Assembly: GCA_030248195.1 (NCBI GenBank)
Contig: JASAND010028842.1
Coordinates: forward strand, 1-64,000
Length of the DNA: 64,000 nt
Source: Trissonchulus latispiculum
Lineage: Eukaryota > Nematoda > Enoplea > Enoplida > Ironidae
Direction: 5' to 3'
Position numbers and translations under genes: made by a program. Position 1 is the stretch's first letter, and every line of letters begins with the position of its first letter. Shown here one piece after another: positions 43,890 to 56,330 of this stretch. The notes beneath the pieces were generated by a model. That model saw nothing but the letters and a program-made list of their open reading frames with translations. It did no database searches and was not told the origin of the DNA.

Positions 43890-46716
43890 TTACTGCCATA
43901 GTGACCTTTAGACGAACTCCTTCTCAAAGGGTAAGGAGCTGCCTGCAAACGCGTTAACAAAATATTAAGAAAATCAGGTTCATAATCGCAATTCCACTGT
44001 CTAAGCTGGCCCAATGTTCAAACTGTTCACAGAAGCTCTTATGCGCACTATCATAAGGACGAGACTTTCGCTTATCCGTTCCACAGAGAACGTTAACGCT
44101 TCTCTGTGGAAAGATTAGTAAGACAAATTAAATCATACAACTCACTTTTCTTTTCCCGGTTACTCGCGTGCGTATATATAGCTGAGAGCACGCGGCCGCT
44201 GTAGGTATTGTGACGTATTTGTGCGTATAACAAATTTATATTGTATGATGTTATAAATTATTGTGGGTATTGGGCGTGTCGACATGGACTACTGCTACCC
44301 ACGATTTCATTTCGGAGTGAAGCTAGAATAAAAAACAAATCCAAAATTTAAAGTACACATCAATGCAGCTTATCCTCACGTTTAGAAAGCGTCACACGTA
44401 TTGTGTATATCTAGCATACTATCACACATGTGCTTGGGAGAGGGTTCATCCCCCAGGCATGAGCTCACCCCCCCCCCAGAATCCGGCTTTTTCCGGTTTT
44501 TTGGGCAAAAACCTGAAAAATCCGTTTCTCCGGAGGTTCACCCCAATTTTCCTCTCGCACATGTCTGCCAACTACATATTCTATTCTTATCGTAATATTG
44601 TAAGTGACATTTGAAGCTAAAGATATTTAAGCGTGTCAAAAGTAGTATTGTGGATACGGTAACATTTACACGTAGGAGTTCTTTCAAATTTACAAAAATT
44701 TTACACGTTCCTTTTTGAGATTTTTGAGTTTTTGTCCTTAAACTTTTCCTTTCCGGGAATAATAATTATTTTGCTGTAAAGGTCAAGTCAAAAGATTTTC
44801 TTGAATTATTCTTGAAATCTAAACAGATTTTAACAACGTTCCTGAGGTTTTATATTCCAGTGCGTATTAAACTTCTCGCTCAATGAACCAGAGTTCTTAG
44901 GTTCAATCCACAGTTAAAACCTCATCTAATTTTTGGATTTAGTTTGTTGTTACGTAATTTAACTTTAAAGCGTGGTTTAAATGACAATTTCATGAGACCA
45001 CCTCAAAATTCAATTGATTATGGTTTAGTACTGAAACTTTGGCTTAGGCTTATACTTAGAACTAGCTATATGCTTAGACTTAGGCAAGCTCTAAGGCAAA
45101 TACAAAAGCCAACCTAACCATGAAGCTTTAGTTTATACAAAAGGAAACCCCAAGTCTAAGACTAAGTCTAAGCCAAAGCCAACAAGTAGAATCGCAATGA
45201 TAAAAACCGAGCCTCGACAATATGTAAGGTATGGCTGAGGCTTAGGTTTAAGATCGTTCGATTTCTGGATCAATTCTGGCTATTTTGTGCGTTGAAGACG
45301 CTGAAATTTATTGAAATTTAATGCAATATAATGGTTTAGCCTCGAAAACATCTTAGGACGTGAAAATCTGCCGTTGTCGTGAAATTAGCTTTAGTCAATC
45401 GCATAGCCATTCGTATAATAACACAAAACCAACAACTTTGATTTCAAAATTATTTTTTGCTTTCTTGCGGACAGGAGGTAACAACAAAAATTAGTTTTCT
45501 GGCAATCCCGATATAGCCCTCATTTGTACACTACTGTAGTATGTTTCGTGACAAACACAAAATTAATTTGATTTTATCTTGGGTTGGTTTGGTTTTGGGT
45601 TTGGTAGTTGAATTTAAATTCGTGATTAATTTCAACATTGTTCCTAGTAATGCACATAGACGTAGCCAATTGTGACGTCATCATAGGTTAACGCGGGGGT
45701 CTGCGGAGGGGGTCCAAGCCCTCTCCAATCCGGGCAAGATAGAAGGTAGAAGCCCTACCGAAGTTGGGGAGGGAGCAAGCACATGGTCTGGGAGAAAGCA
45801 ATAATAGCCGGAAAATATTGGATTTTACACTAAATTTTAAAAAAATGTCCGGGTTCGCCGGAGTGTTATTCCTTCTCAAAAATTTTGAATTTTTTCTAAA
45901 AATTGAAGATTTTGTTGCAAATTTTAAAAAATCGCAAATTTTAATAAAATTATCTTTAATATTTCGAAAAATTTCAAAAATCGTTTTTGAGCTGCAAGCC
46001 CCCTCGAAATTTTTTGGGGACAAGCCCCCAACCCAGGAGCCTATCCTATCTTAATGTATGGATGTAATGACTGTCAATTTGTCAAATTTTGACATATGCA
46101 GTCCTTTTTTCAGTATTTTGTCTGTTGGCCACGGATTGTTAACACTGAAAGAGTCAGTCATTGATGACAAGCGCTCTATGTGACAACGCTACAGACAATA
46201 GTAGAATGCACAGTCCACAAAAAGGCCCAAAAAAGGATAGGTGCCTGTGTGCAAAGTTGCGCTGTGCAAACCCCAAGCACCGGCGAACAAACTCTAAGCA
46301 CCGCTGTGCATACCAAGATTGAATCCTTTTTCTAATAAATTATCAGAAGTACTTTTACTTTACTTTACTTCCAATTAGTACTTTTACTTTTCAAATGGCA
46401 CACAAACAAAATATTAACTATTTTTGTAAAACTTTTTCGACATTCAAAATGAGTAATGAGTACAAGACAAGTAATTTCGTTGGGTTTTGTTCGCAGTTTT
46501 TGTAAACTTATAACACAGATCAGGCAAATCAGTACCATTGTATATTAATATATCCTTTCCATGACCTGACTTACGAGTATCAGGATTTCCCTAATCAGCC
46601 ATAAAACGTACAAGTTTTTGGTATAGGGAATAAAGGACACTACAATTTGTTAAGAAAGTGACAGTGGCAGTGTGAATTTAATTTGTGAATGCTAATGTAT
46701 TCTAATTGTAACATTT
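43890..46716. other. 5' region of receptor 2 and repeat DNA, copy A
   Basis: A hairpin with 10-bp arms (CCACAGAGAA..TTCTCTGTGG) lies at 44081-44109, and a TATATATA at 44173-44180; both are conserved in copy B (61281-61310, 61374-61381). Degenerate CTAAG/CTTAG telomere-like motifs lie at 45019-45255. A stretch at 45680-46040 with GGGGGTCTGCGGAGGGGGTC is shared with copy B. No gene. Confidence 0.4.
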
Positions 46717-46742
46717 TTGACGTTTCACTGCATCTCGACTAG

Positions 46743-47082
46743 TTTGCACAGTGGGAAGATTCCCAATGAAGACGATTCATCCGTCAAACCAAAAATTGAC
46801 ATATACCCTCACAGCACAGTACAGACTCGTAAAATACCTTCCATGCAGAGGAAAAGGTTAGCATACGATCACTTTAGGGTTCAAATTCAAATTGACTTCT
46901 CTCAACTCTGCTTCTATATTCATCCTTCACACTACTTCACAAGATCTTGGCAATCGAGCCAGGAACAGAAGTCACATGTTAACGCATTCCGTAATTGGGT
47001 AAATAATTTAATCTTCAGTGAGAGATGCAGGTGGAATAGATCTGCAGTACTTCGTGACATCTTTAACCCCACCTTTGCTTAA
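46743..47082 (+). CDS. Unrecognised exon candidate, 113 codons
   Basis: A CATCTCGACTAG acceptor-like site is followed by an open frame (LHSGKIPNEDDSSVKPKID..) to a TAA, ending WVNNLIFSERCRWNRSAVLR, then DIFNPTFA. Composition is protein-like, mixed and without low complexity, but no domain is recognised and no upstream exon was found. It lies immediately beyond the end of the A-B homology. Confidence 0.3.
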
Positions 47083-48009
47083 TTCAATGAATGCGAATTG
47101 AAGGTTTGATTGATTGTTGATTATAAAGGCTAACCTGTGCTATATTTGCGTCATCTCCAAGATTCTACTAATTATCACTGACAGTGACGACATTTGCTAA
47201 AGCAAGTATAGCACATCGCAATGTTAACACAAACAAATTAGTGTTTTTTAGTTTGATGTGACTAACTCAAAAGCAAACTTGCTCAGGGACACCAAGGTTT
47301 CGGCGTTGAATATTATTCCAAAGGCAATCATCTGAGGTAGCGGCATTACACTGATTACATTGCTTTTCCGCATATGACCATATTGTTCTGTTCAAGGTGT
47401 TTCCCTCTAAGCCGCCTACTACATTAAAAGCTCGCATAGGGTAATGCCATTGTTGAGGGTATTTGTTGACAAAGCTGCACCAAACTTTTCACACAAAATT
47501 GACAGATTGTTATCAGCAGACAACAAATAAGGTATGTGTTATGCTCAGACCAGAGCTAAACTAAGTTTTAATCAAGACACAACAAACTGAAACTCAGAGA
47601 CTCTCTAAAACATAGGTACAGAGTACGGCTGCAAAACTGCAGACCGAACTTTACATAAAAACCATAGTTAGCTAAATCAGCTGTAAATTATTGGAAATTC
47701 TTAAACTACCCAAGTTTTAAATTAGAAAGATTTATAATGAATAACTCATTAATTTAGTTGGAATCACACCCCCGGACTACTTTTGAAAACGTCCTCGTTT
47801 TGAAACCGTTTGTAAGGAAAAATTCTAAAGTTTTCACTGTTCCAATTTTTGTTTGATAATTTGAAGCCACAAGGCAATTTGAACTACAAACATCCGTTGC
47901 GTAGACATGGTTAAATATGTTGCAAATCTAAGCTAGATGCTAATACTATTCTACAACTAAAAGCATAGTATAGGAAGTCCAAGTGGCGATTCGTTCTTCA
48001 TAATTAAGT
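47083..48009. other. Intergenic, no feature seen
   Basis: AT-rich. No repeat relationship or coding evidence was noticed. Confidence 0.4.
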
Positions 48010-48885
48010 TTATTGTTTATCGCTAAAGTCAGAGTCACGGCTCTGGGAATCAGTCAATGGGGGTCCAACGGGTGCATTTAATGGCGATACTGGATAGAGA
48101 ACTCCTTCCTTCACCACAAACTGAATACTGACTACCACTGGCTCTGATTCCCCGGCAACTGAAGATGGTAATGGTGACTCCATTGCGTTGGAAGATCCTG
48201 AAACAAAAACAGGATTAGCAGAAGTAACCGTGTCGTCTTGATTTAATTTCACAATCGGGTCATGTTTGCGCGGGTTGACAATTTGTGAACGCTGACTGTT
48301 TATCTGTGACCCTTCTAACTGGTTCGATTCCAGTGAACGTTTTCTGGTGCTAGATTCTGTAACATTAACCGGTGATTGTGCATGTGCTCCCTCCTTCTGA
48401 AGAGGAACACCGATAGGGGTCTCCTGGACCACACACTTTTCTATTTCCGCGCATTCTATTACAGTTCTTTTTGCTGTAAGTGTGTCTACTGTGAGTGGGG
48501 TAACATCAATTGTCTCCGAAATAGGGAGGAATTTCTCCTTGTTACAAGGGTGATTCCCTTGAGTTTCCACACCGTGAAGTGGTTCCTTTCCCTTAAGAGA
48601 AGAGATAGATTCGTTATTCTTAGCTGAGGGAAGGTTGACCTTACCCTTAGTTGGTTCCTTACTCTGAGAATCGAAGACAATTTTAGTTTTAGTTGCGCCA
48701 CGAGGCGTATCCTCATCTTTAGGATTAGTGACACTTACGCTAGCCGATTGATTACCACTGCGACCAGGAATGGAGCAATCGGAGATTGGAACAGTCGATC
48801 GCTGCAAATCTTTGACCGGATCAGACTGATATAAGGCGGTAGTCACTGTATGAGAGCAAAGTCGCAGGCGAGGAATAAACTTGGA
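48010..48885 (-). pseudogene. In-frame open tail after the SGNH gene stop (291 codons)
   Basis: The frame of the SGNH-like exon continues without another stop from 48885 to the TAA at 48010. The product is disordered and rich in Ser, Thr, Pro, Lys and Glu (for example TNPKDEDTPRGATKTK and SSTRKRSLESNQLEG), ending LTDSQSRDSDFSDKQ. There is no ATG in the first 220 or so codons, so it is not an independent ORF with its own start. It is either a C-terminal extension reached by readthrough or another splice form, or the remainder of a gene broken by one nonsense mutation. Confidence 0.5.
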
Positions 48886-49851
48886 TCACTGTTCTAGCAG
48901 AGCGGTGGTTCCCGCGGCCGAGAGATGCATTCGGTCATCGTAGAGAGCAGGATTCAGCACCCCTGGTCTAGGTTGCCCATTCTCCCCGTTTGGCGACAGA
49001 AACTGGCGTTTGGCGCTGGCATCTACTGTCATGTAGGAGAATCCAGCCTGCTGGCAACGTTTTCGCATAAATTGATTGAAGTTCTCCAATACCTCAGGCT
49101 TTATATTCAGCTTGGTCTGAGGTGGCATCGAGGACACGTACACTCGATCAGCTACGGGGCGAAAACAAGTTTCCATCTTGTCGAAGCCCTCAGCCCAAAC
49201 GAAAGAGGTTTCCTGGATGTCGTTCAGACCAAAATACAGAATAATGCCGTAGAAATTACGATCATCGATCCCATATTCGGAAAGTATGTCCGGGACATTT
49301 CCCATGACATACCCACCTTTTGGAAAAACTACGCCACCCTCCACCGCGGCCAAGTGACGCAGGTTTGAGTGCAACAGCAGGAGAAATGTTCTGTCGTAGG
49401 TGATTTGAATGGGCGTCGTACACCACTGATCCATACTCAGCTGGGGCACAATGTTCTGCTGTTCTTTCACAGAGCGCTAAAACGCAGCAATTAATTATCC
49501 ATAACAGTTCTCTCCCGACCATTGATCTCTGGTGAGCCGTAAAGTCCTGGCTAAGGATAGGCCATTATGCCAAAACTTATGGTTCCCACACGCCGTATGT
49601 ACGTTGTTTCCAAATCGATCACTGCGGCAACCCCCAACAGGGAGGTTCCTGACTGGAGTTGATAGTAGAGAAGGTCAGAAATCAGTTGCTCACGATGGAA
49701 GATCCAATTGGCATCAGGGACCAACTGAAAGGTTGAAATTTTCGCAGATAGATCTGTGCGACTTCTCAAAGTGATGTTGTTGTTGATGAAGTTGTTTATT
49801 CGCTTTAAGCACATTTTGCACTGCCAACTTAGCATCTTTGCTCAGGGACAT
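48886..49851 (-). CDS. SGNH/GDSL-hydrolase-like protein (two exons, 238 aa to first stop)
   Basis: Exon 1 at 49851-49726 (MSLSKDAKLAVQNVLKANKQ.., Gln- and His-rich) and exon 2 at 49476-48886 join in phase 0 across a 249-bp intron with a GTTGGT donor and a TTTTAG acceptor. Exon 2 carries SGNH blocks in order: LLLHSNLRHLA (block I, where GDS is normal; Ser kept, Gly replaced), GGYVMGNVPDIL (block II), FGLNDIQE (block III, Gly and Asn), and DDRMHLSAAG (block V, D-x-x-H). The family comprises esterases and lipases acting through Ser-His. Similar domains occur in retrotransposon-linked and nematode or flatworm expansion genes. It ends at TGA (48888-48886) just after the last block. The changed block I makes catalysis uncertain. 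Confidence 0.6.
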
Positions 49852-50886
49852 CACCGACAGAAAGCAAAAATGGCAACACTTTCTCAACTGTTAACTAAGT
49901 CACTACCTATTCCACCAAATCAAAAGTAACGCACATAAACGCTTTCTTTCTCCTGACTGGTCATGACGTGGTCTGATGTTAGCGGAAGGAAACACATCCT
50001 TTATGCATACCCATATACTACCCACCCATACGTATATAATGTACTATGAAATTGTATATATACGTATTTTGATTATTCTGCAAGGCAGCGGGCCGAAAAG
50101 GACCGAGAGGCCTGAGAGGCCCGAGAGGCCCTGCAGGTCCGGCTCGGGCCGGAGTTTTCGGGCCTCGGGTCCGGGCCGGGCATTGTCCTAGGAAACCGGG
50201 CCGGGCCGGACATTAATACTAAATTGAGGCAATGGGAGCCTTGCTTTTGATAGATAAGGCGTCAGTTGTTTGTCTTTCTTCGTTCAATAATTTTTTATAT
50301 AATTCGCTCGTTCTCATAAAGATTTAAATGTTGAATGCAACACATTCTGTCCTTATTCATATAATCTCTGTACTTTGAACAATTTTACCAAGTCTATGCA
50401 AAAATTAGTTGTCTATCATACGAATGCCAGCATATTTAGTAATCAACTTCTGGAAATGAGTCGTGTCCGAAGGCCTTGACTGAAAGGTTTCACTCGAAAT
50501 ATCCCTGATCGTGTAAAGCCATGCTGCCGTCACAAACTTATTAGAAAGTTCCCTTTGTACAACTAAATGTAAAAAGTAGGACGTTCAAAATATTTTACAT
50601 TTACAGAAAGATCACGGCTCGGCAACAAACAATGTGAAAAGTTGATTGGACAATAGGAAGAAAGTATGGCAACTTAAACCCCACCCTCTTGGTACCGTTA
50701 CGTTAAACTCCCCCAGAGCGGTAGGCTTAGCCGTGGCTAATAAAACTTAGCGCGGTGCTGCTGTGACAAAATAAATTTAGTCATAATTTTGCTGACTATA
50801 CTTTTTGTTATATATGCCATGTATACAATGTAAGCCACAGGCATTTGGTGACTGAAAATAACTATTCCAAAAAAAGTGCGGACTAA
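49852..50886. other. Intergenic with a GC-rich run
   Basis: 50085-50210 is a GC island of GAGAGGCC/GGGCCGG/CGGGCC units in AT-rich DNA. The rest is without features. Confidence 0.4.
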
Positions 50887-51220
50887 TGGGTATGTCAGCT
50901 TTAACTCCACAGCGAGTGCAGAGGGTTTCCGGAAAGTTGAGAAAAATGACTGGAAAGTTGTCACCAAATGTCTCGAAAGTTGTAAATTTGAAAATCAAAA
51001 TTGTCTCGGAATATTTCAAAACTTTCTAGAAACATTTGAAAAATGTCTCGAAACATTGTATTTATTTTGTATGTTTGCGTGCAAAAATGTTTTTAAAAAG
51101 ACCGGAAAGTTGAAGATGTTTCGAGACAAAAAGTCTCAAAAGTTGAAAAATATTTCGAGACAAATCCCAACTTTCCGGAAACCCTCTGCACTCGCTGTGG
51201 AGTTAAAGCTGACATACCCA
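50887..51220. mobile_element. TWA-TSD TIR element E2 (334 bp)
   Basis: TIRs start TGGGTATGTCAGCTTTAACT and run for about 53 bp. Flanked by TAA at 50884-50886 and 51221-51223. The interior holds TGTCTCGAAA/TTTCGAGACA 10-mers. It is a MITE-sized relative of E1 and E3. Confidence 0.88.
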
Positions 51221-52430
51221 TAATTAATAATGGCTTGATGACCAAAGCTGGGGCCCCCAAATTAAATCCAAGTATTAACGACTTTATTGCGCACCCTGCT
51301 GTGCAGTTTCCAATTTGAAGTCTAATAAAGAAGTTAAATGGTTAAATCTCTGATACAGTTTAAAGTGCAAATAGAGGGTTCCCCGTCAGTAAATCAGTTG
51401 CAATGTTGCAAGTACAACTGACTTTTCATGTAAAGTGAAACTTTAACTTAACTCGTTGGTAACGACTTTGGCACACGATAATTGTGATCATTTTATAAAA
51501 ACTTAGAAATAATTTTCAATTAGTTTAAATTAATTATATAATAGTTTAAAGTTTAAATGTACGCTTCTCACGTTTTCTCGAATTTAAAGTTTCAGTTTGA
51601 TGCTGCAATGTTACAATTTGTGATCTTTTGCTGATTGCGGATTGCACAAATATTTTATATTATACTTTATACCTAAAATTTGTAATGAACAGCATAGGTT
51701 GTTCAACAAATATCTCTGAGGTTTCAGCAAAAATCCAACTTCAGGACAGGCCAAAACATGTTTGGCGCAGCATTGACCCAAATGAAACTAATCTAAACAA
51801 AGTTGACTCAAACATTTAGATGTTCCAGCTTAACCCATGTAAGCTAAATCAAAGATTTCAGACTGCAGTGAATTCAGAAATTGTTTATGGTGTTTATCAA
51901 ACCAAGCCATTAATTTAGAAGAAGAAGCAGAAACTACAAGATCACATACTGGATTATAATTATAATTGACATAAAAATGGTTTTACTTGGAAAAAATATG
52001 AACTAATGTTAATGCTTAACCAAAGGAAAGAATTTAGATAAAACCCAGTCAAATCGAAACCCTTGCTGGCATAAATACCTAGATAAACTAATTGGCCTTA
52101 GCACGAAATACGATAAAAGCAAGAGTGCATAACTGCATTATATAAAGAAGAAGAGTAAGCCACTAGAGGGCTCCTCTTCTTGACACTGCGTATACGTATA
52201 TATATTGACAAAAGTGATACGTATACCCAAACGTAGTCCACGAATATCAAATTCAACGCTACGCAATCGCCCCGATGCAACTAATTCTTAGAATTCCGAA
52301 AACCCAGTACATTACTTCGATGTAAATGAAGTCTTACATGAGGTGAAATTATACAAAGGCACTTGATGCTCTTAGGTTATATCGGAAAGAAGACATGAAA
52401 CAAATTGATAAACTTGATATCAAAGTTCAC
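51221..52430. other. Intergenic, no clear feature
   Basis: AT-rich sequence with short open frames only. Nothing supported. Confidence 0.35.
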
Positions 52431-52720
52431 CTGATGCCTCTGTGCACGTCCGACTCTCGAGAAGATGCTCGAGCTTGTTGTTCAAGCTGAACAGCGCCAA
52501 TTTTTCGGTTACAAAAGTCATTCATATTTGAACATTTAGGCTTTCGCTGCGTCTGACTGTTAGATATTGCTTCAGCGCTCTGGGGTGCTCGACACTCAAA
52601 GTCATCTCCATTTGCTTGGTCCACCAGCATTTGGTTAAAGTGGTACATGCCGTTTGCAAACACACCATAGGCAGCACTGGTAATATCGCTGTGTAAATCT
52701 TGCAGTTCAGTGTTTAGTTT
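52431..52720 (-). CDS. Unrecognised exon candidate with GT donor
   Basis: The minus-strand frame is open over about 95 codons (KKLNTELQDLHSDITSAAYG, VFANGMYHFNQMLVDQANGD, ..). It ends at a donor CATCAG/GTGAAC at 52431. The first part looks helical and the latter part is Ser-, Gln- and Arg-rich. No start codon precedes VFANGM and no strong acceptor is seen upstream, so its 5' limit is uncertain. Confidence 0.3.
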
Positions 52721-53611
52721 TTTAATGAAAATGAATTAAATTTTCTAAACTTTCAGCGCCCTTTAACATTCTGCGACCAATCGCAATTCAAATTAAAAGA
52801 TCGAAAATTTTATCTTTGCTGGTGTTTTAAAATTTAAAAAAATAATTTTCTAATCATATAAAAATTTAATATAAAAATTAAAAATTAAAAAATTAAAAAT
52901 AATAACACTTATTGTTTGCTGCGCAGAGGGCGCAGAAGCAAACATTTTATTTTCAAACATTGAGCCATTTCTAATGGCTACGTCAGTGTAGCCAGCCTCG
53001 ATTTCCAGGGTCTAACGGAGGCCAGTTTTCACAGTTTTCAGAAAATTAGTTAGCTTATTTAAACATACTACAGGACAATGTTGATTTATGTTTGCCCAAT
53101 ACCTGTACCACCCAACGCATATCTATTTGCTCACTCATTTTGCATGTTTTTGGCCTATTTTGATTTATGCTAGAGATTTAGTCGAACCGCGATTATTTGT
53201 TCTGAACCACGACTTCTGATTTACTACCAATTGGATTCGCGCAACCTTTAGCATTTTGAAAATGCACAACATTTTCTGGTTTAAGTTGCAACATCTCCAT
53301 CTCAGGCAACGGGTGGTACTGGTAAAGTCTCCGTGTCATCGTGAATTTCGCAGACTTGTTTTGACCATTGCGAGATGGAGAGAGTCAAATCAGAAAACGC
53401 GCACCTTTGCTCAAAAAATTGGCAAATTCTACAATCAATTTTGAAGCCTTTACAAGCCAAAGGTTAAAGATCAATCAATATACCTAGCTAAAGGGCTTTT
53501 CAAGTATCAGATAACTATTCTTTAGTTAAATTAAATAAACTTCCAAAATAAGGATAATCTGAACTAAGAGCATTCACTGGCAGGACGTAGTTACATTTTA
53601 ACGCATTATAT
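52721..53611. other. Intergenic with a stray element end
   Basis: TTTAACATTCTGCGACCA at 52761-52778 matches one end of the TTAA-flanked element seen at 41066 and 56786, with nothing else of it present nearby. No gene. Confidence 0.35.
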
Positions 53612-54774
53612 TGAATTAGATCCTTTTCAAGAAACGTTTATCGTCCATGACAAAAACATTGATTGAATGAACTGATTCAATGGGGTCAGAGTATAAGTGG
53701 TTTGAAGTGCTTAAGGGAGTTAAAAACTACTTTTTGCATCTCAGAAGTCACTCGACATCCATTAGTTACTGACTGACCATGTCCAGTTCTAGAAATTGTA
53801 GATTTATAGAAACTAGCTCCTAAACATCCCACTGCAACGCATATGGATCTAATTAAAGTAATCAATTTTCACTCCAGCACCTGTGACCCGAAAATTCCAG
53901 TTCACTACTTCAAGATCAATGCTTCGATTGATGTTTTCTCACTGAGCTACGGAGGCCACAGTTGCATCAAGTAGCAGGAGTTCGTAGGCTTGCAAGACTT
54001 ACAGAGAAAAGCCGTTTTCAATCTGTCCGTGTTTAACCATAATTCACACAAACAAAGGAAAAGCTAAGCTGTTCATTACAGCAACTTCAGGCTTATTGGT
54101 GTTCACAGTTCTCTTAAATTTTACACACAAATTCGAGATATATTATTCTAGTTCGTTTGGGGGCCTTCTGTGCAAATATTTAATAATATTAAGTCAACGT
54201 GATCCGAGGTCTACAAACATCAAACGGACGACACTATCATTTCTTATCTATTCAGCTTTTCATACTTAGATGCCTTGGGTACTTTAATTTCTCCTGAGGA
54301 ATTAGAAACCAAAATACATCTCTATCTGTGTTTATTTTAGTAGAGCTGAAATGAAATGGCTTAGTCAGTACGTTGATCATTTTTGTTTGAACATTCTTCC
54401 AAACAACTTCTACAAATCTTTTCATAGAATTTTATGTTCATATGAGCCACCCAGACCACACTGTTTACAGAACTGTTTTAACCTGATCTTTTAGTGTGAA
54501 CTTGTCCCTTTGAACGAGCGACTGAAAATTGTTGTTTGCTGTTCTTGATTATTTCAGTAACCTAAAAGCTCTTTTTTCTAGAATATTTATTTTGTATACA
54601 CAGTTCGCTTAACTCTTGAGCATGCGCTTAAATGCAGTCTGAGCCTTGATATACATAAAAAGCCATCTCAGCTACTGTTCCCACAAAACTCGTTGCTACC
54701 TTACATTTGGACAGAGGGAAACATTTCAACAATCAAGATTTGCGTTTTAGCAGCCACATCACTTCCAAATAAAA

Positions 54775-55694
54775 ATGAATAATTCAACGTATCGCCATAC
54801 ACTTGATGCATACGAGTTGTCATTTCTTGTTTGGACTAATGTAATAGCAGTGGGTGGCCTTGTCGCCCATGGTATTATTTTTACTGTATTTATTTACTTT
54901 ATTTGCTTTACTTTATTTACTTTATTGTATTTATGTACTTGCACAAGAATAACTTTAGACACATGTTTTACAAGCTGATGGTAACATTGGGAATTTGCGA
55001 AATTACTTTGTTATTGTTGCATTTGGTTTTTCTTACACCAAGCGCAATCCTTGGGATCGAGCGCGTTCCTTACCAGTATCAAAGGGTTTGTGGTTTTCTC
55101 ACTGGTGTGGCAGCACAGAGTATCTTCTGTCTGATTCCAACGTTGTCGGCTAACCGTTTAGTTGCCACCGTTGCCTGGAAAGCTTTCCGTGTTTATGCAA
55201 CAAATGCTGTCGCCTATTCGCTTGCATTCGGCTGTATTACCATTGCTATATTACTAATGACTGCACTTGAGTTATCTGGCTGTTTTATTGCTCTGACACA
55301 TTCTTATATTTATCGGGTTGTATGTAGCAAGATCACATTGTCTTCTAAGGTGATATCACGTATTAGTTTAATTGGCTTGTTTTCAGCATCTATATGTGTG
55401 CCAATGCAGGTGATTATATTCTGGAAAGTCAAGTCGGTTGCTATCAGAAACCACGGTGGCAGAAAAGAAAGGTCATTAGCGTTACAGTTTGCACTATTTA
55501 GTTCAATCTACTTCACGTATGCTATTTTCTATACACTAGCTGATATTCTGAAAAATTGCACAATCATTGACCATAAACTGGCAGACTCATTTACCAGAAC
55601 TATGGGACTGGCAACGTCACTCTGCAATCCTGTTGTATATCTTTGCTTTAACTCTGATATCCGGAATCACTTACCGTGCAAAAAGGGTAGTTAA
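54775..55694 (+). pseudogene. Chemosensory-type 7TM receptor 1, copy B (44-nt insertion in TM1)
   Basis: The first 38 codons match copy A (MNNSTYRHTLDAYELSF..). A 44-nt TTTA/CTTTA-rich insertion at about 54889-54932 then shifts the frame. The body resumes from MYLHKNNF (54933) and is open to TAA for 253 codons, with NPVVY in TM7. No AG closes the insertion, so it is not a simple intron. No ATG lies in the downstream frame before 54933, so translation from there would lack TM1. The strong conservation of the rest, with many silent differences from copy A, suggests a recent break. Confidence 0.75.
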
Positions 55695-56164
55695 TAGCAA
55701 AATGGAGGAAACTGCAGTCATATACAACATGCAACATATGAAACATGATACTAAATGACATGTTCAATTTATTTTGTCATATAAGTTAATTCATGACTAA
55801 AAAACTAAATCATCCAGTCACTCCGATTGTGAATTGATTGTGTACAACTTTTTCGAAAATGTGGATATTACTCAAACTTAACTTCTTTTCTGGTTCTGCA
55901 TATCAAACATTCACAACCACCTTTTTTCTAATCGAAATTATATTCTGAGAATGCTACTTTGGGCACATGTACATTCAAAATAATGGAGTACTTAAACTTA
56001 CTTCAAACATGGATAGACGGTCCCGTGTATATCCAAGACGCGAAGTGGATTTAAAACAGTTTTGATCATTCTGCCGTCATGCTTGCTGTGTTCAATAAAA
56101 CACCAGATAGCTAGATAGATATCAACCAGGTGCACATGAAGGTTTATTCAAAGTTGCTCTGTTT

Positions 56165-56240
56165 GCATCACTGAGTTCCCATCATATCATATCATATAAT
56201 ATCATATCATATATCATATCATATCATCGACTGTGACGAA
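56165..56240. repeat. ATCAT microsatellite, expanded in copy B
   Basis: About ten ATCAT/ATCATAT units at 56180-56228, against two or three at the same place in copy A (35574-35589). It lies just before the conserved ATCGACTGTGACGAAG block of the orphan exon. Confidence 0.7.
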
Positions 56241-56330
56241 GATAGACGACGAGTTGTTTTATCACATCTGACTTTTAACATAACGTTGACTAAAGACCAT
56301 GGTTATAGCTACTTATTTTGTTATCCTTAA

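Larger units (their letters stand above)
33015..46665. repeat. Segmental duplication copy A
   Basis: Collinear with 53612-64000. Matching blocks are 33015-36080 with 53612-56716, 40990-42420 with about 56717-58608, and 42590-46665 with 59458-64000. The block at 36082-40989 is present only here. It contains receptor 1, an orphan signal-peptide exon, and receptor 2. Confidence 0.85.

Noticed and set aside
44363..44614. ORF starting MQLILTF, repeated at 61562 in copy B
   Set aside because: The two copies differ by frame-changing indels in the middle, so no protein is conserved.
48925..49368. Plus-strand ORF of 147 codons
   Set aside because: Antisense of the SGNH exon; the minus strand carries the conserved blocks.
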